Position numbers and translations under genes: made by a program. Shown piece after piece: positions 56,481-64,000 of a stretch of 64,000 nt of DNA (the first letter of the stretch is position 1; each line of letters starts with the position of its first letter). The stretch spans positions 248,001-312,000 of the forward strand of contig CAWERW010000002.1 in the NCBI GenBank assembly GCA_963811595.1, written 5' to 3'. The notes below the pieces were generated by a model. It was not told the DNA's origin, searched no databases, and was given only the letters and a program-made list of their open reading frames with translations. The stretch comes from DASQFQ01 sp963811595 (GTDB taxonomy: Bacteria; Actinomycetota; Thermoleophilia; Solirubrobacterales; Solirubrobacteraceae).

Positions 56481-57098
56481 ATGCCAAAGACCGGAATGGA
56501 AACCAACCTTCGAGTGCTCATCGCCGATGAGGACGAGTCGACGCTGGAGGGCCTGCGCGAGACGCTCGAGGGTCTCGGCCACGAGGTCATCCCGTTCGCC
56601 GTCTCGGTGGCCGAGGCGGCCGAGCTGATCTCCCGCGAGGACCCGAACCTGACCATCGTCATGGTCCACAAGGACGACGAGCACGCGCTGTCGCTGATCT
56701 CCGAGGCGGTCGAGTTCGCCTCCGGGCCCGTCATCGCGACGGTCCGCGACGGCGACGCCGACTTCCTCGCCCGCGCGGCCGAGCACGGCATCTCCGCCTA
56801 CGTCGAGGGCACGAACCCGGAGTCGGTGCAGGGGGCGATCGAGATCTCGCTGCGGCGCTACCGCGAGACGGCCCAGCTCGCCGGCAAGGTCGACCAGCTC
56901 GAGGGGGCGCTCCAGCGCCGGATCGTCATCGAGCGCGCCAAGGGCATCCTGATGGAGCGCCACTCGACCGACGAGCGCCAGGCGTTCACGCTGCTGCGCG
57001 AGAACGCGCGCTCGGGCTCGCGCCGCGTCGTCGACGTCGCCCAGGCCGTGGTGGACGGCCACGCGCTGCTGCCGCCGCGCAACGGCCCGCAGGCCTAG
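56481..57098 (+). CDS. ANTAR-domain response regulator with non-canonical receiver
   Basis: 205 aa from ATG 56481 (an ATG at 56496 is also possible). Residues ~9-128 are a receiver-like domain: the acidic pocket DED (16-18) and Thr87 remain. The usual phospho-acceptor Asp at the end of strand 3 is replaced (LTIVMVHKDD, around residues 58-66), and the conserved Lys is replaced in AYVEGT. Residues ~137-200 form an ANTAR domain (RIVIERAKGILMERHSTDERQ and VVDVAQAVV), which binds tandem hairpins in nascent RNA to block termination. The protein may therefore act without phosphorylation. Its stop abuts the next start (TAG-ATG). Confidence 0.9.
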   Translation: MPKTGMETNLRVLIADEDESTLEGLRETLEGLGHEVIPFAVSVAEAAELISREDPNLTIVMVHKDDEHALSLISEAVEFASGPVIATVRDGDADFLARAAEHGISAYVEGTNPESVQGAIEISLRRYRETAQLAGKVDQLEGALQRRIVIERAKGILMERHSTDERQAFTLLRENARSGSRRVVDVAQAVVDGHALLPPRNGPQA

Positions 57099-58019
57099 AT
57101 GACCCCCTCCGACGGCAGGGTCGGGAAGTGGGTCGAGCCCGGCGACTTCAAGCGCGCGTTCCAGCGCTTCCAGGCCGACGAGATGACCGACCGGGCGGCG
57201 GGCCTGACCTACTACTCGCTGCTGTCGCTGTTCCCGGCCCTGCTGTTCGGCGTGGCGGCGCTCGGCTACTTCGGGCGCCAGGGGCTCATCACCGACGCCG
57301 CCGGCTACCTGCGCGAGGCGGGCGCTCCGGAGGAGACGATCGACACGGTCATGTCGGCGCTGTCATCGGCGCAGTCCCAGCGCGGCACCGCGTTCACCGC
57401 GCTGATCGTCGCGCTCCTCACGTCTCTGTATGGCGCGTCGGGCGCGTTCGGCGCCGCCGGGCGGGCGCTCAACCTGGTCTGGCGGGTGGAAGAGGGGCGC
57501 AACTTCGTCCGCAAGAAGGCGCGCGACATCGGATGGACGCTGCTCCTGCTCGTCCTGACGCTCGTGATCTTCGTGCTGATCTTCGTCGGCGGCAGCGTCG
57601 CCGAGGACCTCCTCGGCACGATCGGCCTGGGCGAGGTCGCCGCCGACGTGTGGCTGATCGCGCGCTGGCCGGCCGCGCTCGTGTTCACGATGTTCGTCTA
57701 CGCGATCGTGTACTACGCGGCGCCGAACGTCGAGGTCCCGCGCTTCCAGCTGCTCACGCCGGGCGCCGTGCTCGGCGTCGTGGCGTGGATCATCGCCTCC
57801 GCCGGCTTCTTCTTCTACGTCTCGAACTTCTCGTCCTACTCGGCCACCTACGGCGCGTTCGCGGCGGCGGTGGTCCTGCTCGTGTGGCTGTGGCTGACGA
57901 ACGTGGTCATGCTGCTCGGGGCGGAGCTCAACGCGGTCATCGACCTGCGGCGCTCGCCCGAGCTGCCGCCGCGCTACGACGGCCCGCCGCTGCCGGCCAA
58001 GGTGCCGGCGGACGCCTAG
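57099..58019 (+). CDS. YihY/BrkB family inner-membrane protein
   Basis: 306 aa from ATG 57099 immediately after the ANTAR stop. Six predicted membrane helices with family motifs DEMTDRAAGLTYYSLLSLFPALL, split here as DEMTDRAAGLTYY and LLSLFPALLFGV, SLYGASGAFGAAGRALN, and the late YSATYGAFAAAVVLLVWLW. Formerly misnamed ribonuclease BN. Function unknown, possibly transport or envelope maintenance. Coupled to the ANTAR gene, so perhaps its regulatory target or co-product. Confidence 0.93.
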   Translation: MTPSDGRVGKWVEPGDFKRAFQRFQADEMTDRAAGLTYYSLLSLFPALLFGVAALGYFGRQGLITDAAGYLREAGAPEETIDTVMSALSSAQSQRGTAFTALIVALLTSLYGASGAFGAAGRALNLVWRVEEGRNFVRKKARDIGWTLLLLVLTLVIFVLIFVGGSVAEDLLGTIGLGEVAADVWLIARWPAALVFTMFVYAIVYYAAPNVEVPRFQLLTPGAVLGVVAWIIASAGFFFYVSNFSSYSATYGAFAAAVVLLVWLWLTNVVMLLGAELNAVIDLRRSPELPPRYDGPPLPAKVPADA

Positions 58020-58033
58020 CGGTCGTTCGGAGT

Positions 58034-59203
58034 TTGTCGAGCAACCTCCCCAGCCAGCGCGATCTGAGCCGCCTGCGCGTGATCGAGGCGCTGTTCCGGC
58101 GGCCGGGGAGCAGCCGCACGCAGGTGGGCCACGATGCGGGTCTGTCGCGGCCGACGGTGACGGCCGTGCTCGACGAGCTCGAGAGCGCCGGGATCCTGGA
58201 GCAGGGACCGGTCGCCGACGAGCCGCGCTCGGCGGGCCGGCCGCCGATCCGCGTCCGCCTCGCGCCGCGCGCGGCGTTCGCGATCGGGCTCGACTTCGGC
58301 CACCGGCACATCCGCGCCGCCCTGTGCGACCTGTCGGGGCAGCCGGTCGCGGATGACTGGTCGGAGGCGGAGGTCGACGGCGCTCCGGCAGCGAGCCTCG
58401 ACCTCGCGCACGAGCTCGTGCGCGGGCTGCTCGCGACGGCCGACGTCGATCCGGCCGACGTGATCGGGGTCGGCATGGGGCTCGCGGCGCCGGTCGACGC
58501 CGAGAGCGGCACCGCCTACGTCGAGGGCATCCTCCCCGGCTGGAGCGGGATGCGGCCGGCGGCGGAGATGGAAGCGCGGCTCGAGCTGCCGGTGAGGCTC
58601 GAGAACGACGCCAACGTGGGCGCGCTGGGCGAGCATCGCTTCGGCGCGGCCCGCGGCGCGCGCGACATGGCGTACGTCCGGTTGTCGGCGGGCATCGGGC
58701 TCGGGCTGATCCTCAACGGCGCGCCGTACCGCGGGCGGCTGGGGATCGCGGGCGAGCTCGGCCACGTGCGGGCGGTCGCCGGCGGCGCGCCGTGCCGCTG
58801 CGGCAACCGCGGGTGCCTGGAGACGGTCGCGAGCGCCGCCGCGGTGGCCGATGCGCTGGGCGTCACCGTGCCGCGGGCGCTCGAGCTCGTGCGGGCGGGC
58901 GACACGGGGGCGGTGGCCGCCGTGGCGTCGGCGGGCACGGAGGTCGGCGCGGCGATCGCGTCGGTGGTCAACGTGCTGAACCCCGAGCTCGTCGTGATCG
59001 GCGGCGAGCTGGCCGGCGCGGGAGCGGTTCTGCTGGACCCGCTGCGCGAGGCGATCCAGGGTTCCGCGATCGCCCCGTCGGCCGCGGCCGTCGAGACGCG
59101 CACGAGCGCGCTCGGCGAGCGCGCGGAGGTGCTGGGCGCCGCCGCGCTCGTGCTCGCGGACGCGCCGCGGCTGCTGGTCGCGCGGCTCGGGGCCGCGGGC
59201 TAG
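58034..59203 (+). CDS. ROK family transcriptional regulator (second copy)
   Basis: 389 aa from TTG 58034, the only start before the winged helix; GGAG lies very close upstream. N-terminal helix-turn-helix RTQVGHDAGLSRPTVTAVLDELE and a ROK domain with GLDFGHRHIRAALCDL, LENDANVGALG and the zinc-binding CRCGNRGCLE. Similar to the ROK at 29809, but no sugar genes are adjacent, so its target lies elsewhere. Shares CTAG stop with the helicase gene opposite. Confidence 0.92.
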   Translation: MSSNLPSQRDLSRLRVIEALFRRPGSSRTQVGHDAGLSRPTVTAVLDELESAGILEQGPVADEPRSAGRPPIRVRLAPRAAFAIGLDFGHRHIRAALCDLSGQPVADDWSEAEVDGAPAASLDLAHELVRGLLATADVDPADVIGVGMGLAAPVDAESGTAYVEGILPGWSGMRPAAEMEARLELPVRLENDANVGALGEHRFGAARGARDMAYVRLSAGIGLGLILNGAPYRGRLGIAGELGHVRAVAGGAPCRCGNRGCLETVASAAAVADALGVTVPRALELVRAGDTGAVAAVASAGTEVGAAIASVVNVLNPELVVIGGELAGAGAVLLDPLREAIQGSAIAPSAAAVETRTSALGERAEVLGAAALVLADAPRLLVARLGAAG

Positions 59204-62200
59204 GCCGGCGCCGGCTCCCGCAGCGTCATCTCCTCCGGCCACGAGCACAGCGTGGCGCGGCCCGGGCAGTCCCCGCACAGCGCGCGGTGCGGCTCGGCCG
59301 CGACGGGGTGGCGGGCCTCGAGCACGCCCTCGGCGACCTGCGTGAGGCGCTCGGCCAGCGCCGGGACGTCGCGAGCGCCGAACGTCTCGGTGACGGGCGC
59401 GTCGGGGCGCTCGAGGAACGCGTAGGCGACCTCGACCTCGGGGGCGCCGTCGCGCAGCGCGGCGAGCGCGTAGACGATGCGCTGCGTCGCGTAGTCGCGG
59501 GCCACGACCGCGTCGGGCTCGGAGTCGCCGAGCCGGTCGCTCTTGTAGTCGACGACGAGGACGCGCCCGTCGGCGCCGCGGGCGAACACGTCGACGACGC
59601 CGTTGACGAGCGCGCCGCCCGCGGGGTCGAGCGGGAACGAGAACGGCGCCTCGCGGCGCACGCTCGCCGCGGCGGCCACGCGCGCGCACAGCGGTGACGC
59701 GCCGAACGCCGCGACGATCGCGCGCAGGTCCTCGACGTCCTCGGGCGCGAGCTCGGCGCCCTCCTCCGCGGCGATCGCGAGCACGGCCTCGGGCGGCGGT
59801 GCGGCAGGCTGCGCGAAGTCGAGCTCCTCGAGCAGCCGGTGCGCGATCACGCCGCGCACGCGGGGATCGAGCCCCGGCGCCGCCTCGGCGGGCTCGCCCA
59901 CGGGAGGCGGCGGCGCGACCGGCGGCAGGCGCAGCGTGCGCTGCAGGTAGAAGCGGTACGGGCAGCGCGCGTACTGGCCGAGCGCGGTGTAGCTGAGGCG
60001 CTGCGGCGCGGGCCGCCGCGCGGCCGGGCCGGGCATGACCTTCGGCCGGGCGGGGAGGGCGGTGCCGGGCGAGCCGCTGCGCCCGCGCGACGTCAGCGCG
60101 TCGGGCGCGATCGTCGCCGGCGTCACGAGGCGCGTCAGCACGCGGGCCGGCCGCCCGTGGAAGTTGCCGTGGACCACCCGCTCCGGCTGGGCGGAGAGGG
60201 CGCCCACGAGCGCGGGCGCGATCCAGTCGAGCGGGGGCCCGCCGGGGCGGGGCGCGGTCTGGCGCTCGGGGTCGGCGGCGCCGGACAGGATGAGGCGCTC
60301 GCACGCCCGGGTCATGGCGACGTAGAACAGCCGCCGCTCCTCGGCGTCCTCGTCCTCGGCCGCCGCGGCGGCGAGCCGCTCGAGCGCGAGGGCGGGGACC
60401 GTCCCGCCGCCGCCGGGCGTGGCGAGCCGCAGCCCCACCGATCCGTCGGCGCCGAGCATCAGCCGCTCGGTCCGCCCGCCGCCCTGGCGGCCGAGGTCGG
60501 CGACGCACACGACGGGGAACTCGAGCCCCTTCGCGCGATGGATCGTCATCAGCCGCACCGCGTCGAGCCCCTCGGACTCGAGCGGCGCCTCGCCCTCGCG
60601 CGCCGCGCCGACGTCGCGCGTCGCCGCGTAGGCGAGGAAGCCGGGGAGATCGCGCCCCTCCGCCCGCTCGTAGTCGCGCGCCAGCCGCATCAGCTTGCGC
60701 AGGTTCGCGAGCCGCCGCTCCCCGCCGGCGCGCGCGAGCACGGCGAGGTCGTAGCCCGTCGTCGCCAGCGCCCGCTCGAGCAGCACCTCGACGGGCAGCC
60801 GCTCGGCGTGCGCCCGCTCGCCCGCGAAGAAGGACGCGAACTCGGCGAGCCGCGCGCGCTCCCGCTCCTCGATCCCCTCCGGGACGCCCGCCCGCAGGTT
60901 CGCCCACACTCCCTCTCCGCCCGAGAGCATGATCAGCGCGTCCGACCCCACGCCGCAGAACGGCGACGCGAGCACGCCCAGGAGCGCCTCCTCGTCGAGC
61001 GGGTTGGCCAGCGCGGCGAGGTAGGCGAGGCCATCGCGGACCGGCTGCTGGGACCAGTAGCCGCGCCCGCCGACCACGTAGGTCGGCACGCCCTGCTCCT
61101 CGAGCGCCTCCTCGAACAGCCGCAGCGACGCGGTCGCGCGCACGAGCACGACGACGTCGCGCGCGGCCCGCCCCGCCTCGAGCTCGCGGCGCAGCCGGTG
61201 GGCGACGACGCGGGCCTCGGCGCGGCGGTGGGGCTTCGCCTCCACGCCCGCGAGCCCGAGCCGGTCGTCGTCCTCCCAGCCGCGCGCGTCGGTGACGAGC
61301 AGCTCGACCCGCGGCGCGGCGTCGGCCGGCTCGCCGGGGTCGAACAGGCGCAGCTCGCCGCTGCCGTTGGAGGAGACGCCGGCCAGCAGCGGGGCGAAGC
61401 GCTCCGCCCACTGGGGCGCGAAGGCGCCGTTGAGCACGTCGAGCAGCTCCTCGCGGGAGCGGAAGTTCGCGGTCAGCGGCCGCACCCGCCCCTCGCCGAG
61501 CGCGGCCCGCCGCTCGCGGAAGATCGTCACGTCGGCGTGGCGGAAGCCGTAGATCGACTGGAATTCGTCGCCGACCGCGAACAGGTTGTCGCGCTCGAGC
61601 GTCTCGAGGATGTCGAGCTGCAGCCGGTTCGTGTCCTGGAACTCGTCGACCATGATCAGCGCGAACCGCTCGGCCCAGCGCTCGCGCTCGCCCGGCCCCG
61701 ACGCGAGCAGGTCGCGCACGCCGAGCTCGAGGTCCTCGAAGTCGAGCCCCGCGCGGGCCGCCTTCGCCGCGGCGTACTCCGCCCCGAAGCGCTCGAGCAG
61801 CGCCGCGATCTCGATCAGCGCGCGCCGCGCGTGGTGGTCGGCGCAGCCCTGGCGGTACGCCGTCCACGCCGCGCGGTAGTCCTCGCACGGCTGCGTCCCC
61901 AGCGCCTTGTTGCCCTTCTTGAGCTCGCCCGCCGCGAGCGCAGCTGGGACCGGCACGCCGTCGCCCAGGTTCAGGGCCCGCTCGCACGCCTCGAGCGCGT
62001 CGAGCGCCTCCTCGACCTTCTTGCCGTTGCCCGCGGTCGCGAGCTGCCGCGCCGCCTCCGCCCGTGCGGCGGCCAGCGCGGCCGGGTCGGGATCGGCGGC
62101 CGCGGGCGGGATCGGCAGGACCGGCCGCGTCTCGCCGCGCGAGCGCAGCGTCGAGTGCGCGGCGAGCACGATCTCGCGCAGGCCGGCGCCGTAGGCCGCG

Positions 62201-62646
62201 GCGACGTCGACCGCCGGCGCGCCCCGCTCCGCCGCCCACGCCTCGAAGGCGCGCTCGAACGCGTCACCCGCGAGCCGCTCGGCCGCGCCCTCGTCGAGCA
62301 CCTCGAAGCGCGGGTCGAGGCCCGCCGCCAGCGGGCGCGACCGCAGCACGCGCGCGCAGAAGCCGTGGATCGTCCCGATCCAGCCCGCGTCGACGGCCCG
62401 CGCGTGCTCCTCCTCGCCGAGCGCCAGGAAGCGCCGCCGGATGCGCTCGCGCAGCTCGCCCGCCGCCTTCTCCGTGAACGTCAGCGCGAGGATCGAGCCG
62501 ACCGGCACGCCGTCGCGCAGCACCGCCTCCACGGTGCGCTCCGCCATCACCGCGGTCTTGCCCGAGCCGGCGTTGGCGGCGAGCAGCGCGGAGCCGGAGC
62601 GATCCTCGATCGCCGCCCGCTGCTCGCCGGTGAAGGCAACGGTCAT
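59200..62646 (-). CDS. UvrD/RecB-like helicase-nuclease (AddA/AdnA type)
   Basis: 1148 aa from ATG 62646, overlapping the upstream gene stop by ATGA. SF1A helicase motifs: Walker A AANAGSGKTAVM, TFTEKAAGELRERI, DEEx-like MVDEFQDTN, GDEFQSIYGFRHAD and TIHRAKGLEFPVVCV. The C-terminal RecB-family nuclease has VLVVDYKSDRL. A four-Cys set (C895 and C1124-x2-C1127-x6-C1134) matches the iron-sulfur staple of AddB/AdnA nucleases, which Bacillus AddA lacks. With its partner it resects double-strand breaks for recombination. Confidence 0.93.
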   Translation of the reverse strand: MTVAFTGEQRAAIEDRSGSALLAANAGSGKTAVMAERTVEAVLRDGVPVGSILALTFTEKAAGELRERIRRRFLALGEEEHARAVDAGWIGTIHGFCARVLRSRPLAAGLDPRFEVLDEGAAERLAGDAFERAFEAWAAERGAPAVDVAAAYGAGLREIVLAAHSTLRSRGETRPVLPIPPAAADPDPAALAAARAEAARQLATAGNGKKVEEALDALEACERALNLGDGVPVPAALAAGELKKGNKALGTQPCEDYRAAWTAYRQGCADHHARRALIEIAALLERFGAEYAAAKAARAGLDFEDLELGVRDLLASGPGERERWAERFALIMVDEFQDTNRLQLDILETLERDNLFAVGDEFQSIYGFRHADVTIFRERRAALGEGRVRPLTANFRSREELLDVLNGAFAPQWAERFAPLLAGVSSNGSGELRLFDPGEPADAAPRVELLVTDARGWEDDDRLGLAGVEAKPHRRAEARVVAHRLRRELEAGRAARDVVVLVRATASLRLFEEALEEQGVPTYVVGGRGYWSQQPVRDGLAYLAALANPLDEEALLGVLASPFCGVGSDALIMLSGGEGVWANLRAGVPEGIEERERARLAEFASFFAGERAHAERLPVEVLLERALATTGYDLAVLARAGGERRLANLRKLMRLARDYERAEGRDLPGFLAYAATRDVGAAREGEAPLESEGLDAVRLMTIHRAKGLEFPVVCVADLGRQGGGRTERLMLGADGSVGLRLATPGGGGTVPALALERLAAAAAEDEDAEERRLFYVAMTRACERLILSGAADPERQTAPRPGGPPLDWIAPALVGALSAQPERVVHGNFHGRPARVLTRLVTPATIAPDALTSRGRSGSPGTALPARPKVMPGPAARRPAPQRLSYTALGQYARCPYRFYLQRTLRLPPVAPPPPVGEPAEAAPGLDPRVRGVIAHRLLEELDFAQPAAPPPEAVLAIAAEEGAELAPEDVEDLRAIVAAFGASPLCARVAAAASVRREAPFSFPLDPAGGALVNGVVDVFARGADGRVLVVDYKSDRLGDSEPDAVVARDYATQRIVYALAALRDGAPEVEVAYAFLERPDAPVTETFGARDVPALAERLTQVAEGVLEARHPVAAEPHRALCGDCPGRATLCSWPEEMTLREPAPA

Positions 62647-64000
62647 CCGCCCGCCCGGCAGATCGTCGGGTACGCGCAGCCCTTGGGCGAGCAGCGCTCC
62701 GGGCACGCCCGCACCGCCCCCGCCCGCAGCTCCGCCGCCGTCTCGAGCGCGCGCTCGCGCACCTCGTCCAGCGCCGCCTCGAGCCCGGCCTCGTCGACCA
62801 CGTCGGTGCTCACGTAGCGGCCGTCGACGTCGTCGCGCACGAGCCCGCGCGGCCGCGGCTCGCGGGCCCACAGCGCCTGGTAGAGGCCGCCGACCGGCTC
62901 GAGCCCGAGCAGCTCGCGCGCCGCCAGCATGTAGAGCGCGACCTGCAGCGCCCCGCCCTCGGCCCAGCCCGCGCCCGGCGGCGCGCTCGCGCCCTTGTAG
63001 TCGCGCACGATCGCGGTCCCGCCCGGCCCGACGTCGACGCGGTCGACGCGTCCCGTGATCGACAGCTCGCCGAGCGAGAGCGGTCCGTCCGCATCGTCCT
63101 CGCGCCCGAAGCGCCACTCGAGGTGCTCGGGCTCGAGCCCGGCCCCGTGCTCGGCCTCGTGGCGCAGGTAGCGCTGCAGGTCGGCCTCGAGCGTCCGCCG
63201 CGCCGCGAGCCCGCGCGCGCCCTCGAGCTCGCGCCCCACGTCGGCCAGCGCCGCGTCGAGCGCCTCCAGCGCCGCCGGCAGCGTGGCGGGGGTCAGCCGC
63301 GCCGAGCCCGTCGTCTCGCGCAGGCGGCGCAGCGTCGTCTCCAGCACCGCGTGGGCGCGCGAGCCGCGCCGCATCGCCTCCGGGTCGGGCGTCACGCGGT
63401 GCGGGTGCAGCAGCGCCTCGACCAGCCAGCGCACGCCGCAGGCCGCGAACGTCTCGAGCTGCCGCGCGCCCTCGGTCCGGCGCTCGGCGAGCTGCGCCAG
63501 CACCGGCGCGCTCCGCGGCGCGGGCAGCGCGGGCGGGTCGGGCTCGTTGCGCGCCGCCGCCTGCGCCCGGCGCAGCTCGCGCGGGGTCGGCGCCTCGCGC
63601 GGGGACCACGTCACCTCGGCCAGCAGCCGCCGCCCGCGCTGCTCCCACAGCTCGTCGGTGAACAGCCCCATCACGTCGTCGAGGAACGGCGAGGCGACGA
63701 GCGGCTCACCCTCCTCGTCCGACGAGCGCCAGGACAGGAACAGCACCTCCTGCGGGCGCGACACGCAGGCGTAGAAGAGCGAGCGCTCGCGGTCCAGCAC
63801 GTCCTCGTGGAACGGCAGCCGCAGCCCCGCGGCCGCGCTCAGCGCCCGCCGCGCCTCGTCGTCGAGGAACGGCTCGGGCACCGGCCGGCGGGGGAACTCG
63901 CCGTCCTGCAGGCCGCACACGAACACGGCACGGAAGCGCCGCGCCCGGATCTCCAGCGGATCGGCGAGCAGCACCCCGTCGCCGTCGCCGCCCTGGCGGA
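62643..64000 (-). CDS. AddB/AdnB-like helicase-nuclease subunit, 5' end beyond the window
   Basis: The C-terminal ~452 residues are visible; the gene enters from the right edge. FVCGLQDGEFPRRPVPEPFLDD is the late helicase segment of AddB-type proteins (shown here up to EFPRR), followed by RERSLFYACVSRPQEVLFL. The nuclease domain has SITGRVDRVDVGPGG and IVRDYKGAS. Cysteines in FAACGVRW and in the terminal CPERCSPKGCAYPTIC could bind a second Fe-S cluster. ATGA overlap with the following helicase gene indicates a stoichiometric complex. The Walker A region is not visible. Confidence 0.9.
   Translation of the reverse strand, partial: RQGGDGDGVLLADPLEIRARRFRAVFVCGLQDGEFPRRPVPEPFLDDEARRALSAAAGLRLPFHEDVLDRERSLFYACVSRPQEVLFLSWRSSDEEGEPLVASPFLDDVMGLFTDELWEQRGRRLLAEVTWSPREAPTPRELRRAQAAARNEPDPPALPAPRSAPVLAQLAERRTEGARQLETFAACGVRWLVEALLHPHRVTPDPEAMRRGSRAHAVLETTLRRLRETTGSARLTPATLPAALEALDAALADVGRELEGARGLAARRTLEADLQRYLRHEAEHGAGLEPEHLEWRFGREDDADGPLSLGELSITGRVDRVDVGPGGTAIVRDYKGASAPPGAGWAEGGALQVALYMLAARELLGLEPVGGLYQALWAREPRPRGLVRDDVDGRYVSTDVVDEAGLEAALDEVRERALETAAELRAGAVRACPERCSPKGCAYPTICRAGG

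Noticed and set aside
57128..58030. N-terminal extension of the second ROK regulator through the YihY gene
   Set aside because: The extension is an out-of-frame reading of YihY; the ROK winged helix begins only after TTG 58034.
59839..62817. A ~990-codon open frame on the plus strand opposite the helicase gene
   Set aside because: Same antisense artefact; the minus strand carries all SF1 helicase motifs.

Overview
The window is a very GC-rich actinobacterial chromosome segment, densely packed with 4-nt ATGA/GTGA/TTGA gene overlaps and frequent GTG/TTG starts. The gene set fits a member of the Thermoleophilia (Solirubrobacterales, Conexibacter-like): several SpoIIE-type phosphatases, multiple SigB/SigF-type sigma factors, NHEJ genes in separate pieces, and a mycobacterial-like AddAB/AdnAB pair. 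This placement is inference from gene content and base composition; no rRNA or marker gene is present. I saw no tRNA or rRNA gene, insertion sequence, phage gene or CRISPR array.

Layout. 1-10 kb: the 5' part of an MMPL exporter divergent from its probable TetR repressor; gltBD (glutamate synthase) with its own promoter and a palindromic operator; a family 4 glycosyltransferase. 10-15 kb: a CDF metal exporter and a phosphodiester-glycosidase-type gene converging on a ~170-bp inverted repeat; a large SpoIIE phosphatase and a small Usp-like protein. 15.5-31 kb: a pentose block made of tal-tkt, a GGDEF-EAL protein, xylulokinase plus a xylose-isomerase-like gene, a LacI repressor, a secreted GH10 xylanase with perfect CGAAA-N-TTTCG operators, a lone PAS protein, and a ROK-xylFGH-like-Gfo/Idh operon. 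Together these cover xylan cleavage, xylose uptake, conversion to xylulose-5-phosphate and entry into the non-oxidative pentose phosphate pathway.

31-42 kb: a DNA-repair block with the LigD polymerase module, Ku, topoisomerase IB and a phosphoesterase-ligase LigD module as separate genes. Mixed in are a CPA1 antiporter, a DUF892 protein, a Pro-rich microprotein and redox enzymes. 42-57 kb: a general stress hub with two STAS proteins, two RsbW-type kinases, a degenerate RsbW paralogue, a SpoIIE phosphatase with PAS and GAF regions, three sigma factors, a Crp-family regulator, an ANTAR protein with a non-canonical receiver, a ParB/Srx-like protein, CsbD, a ferritin-like protein and a PfpI protein. 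Several of these genes carry a GTTA/GTTT-N15-17-GGGTA promoter motif. 57-64 kb: a YihY membrane protein, a second ROK regulator, and the addA-like and (truncated by the window) addB-like helicase-nuclease genes.

One structural theme recurs: six of eleven convergent gene pairs end on a single shared CTAG, and two others place both stop codons inside the arms of an inverted repeat.
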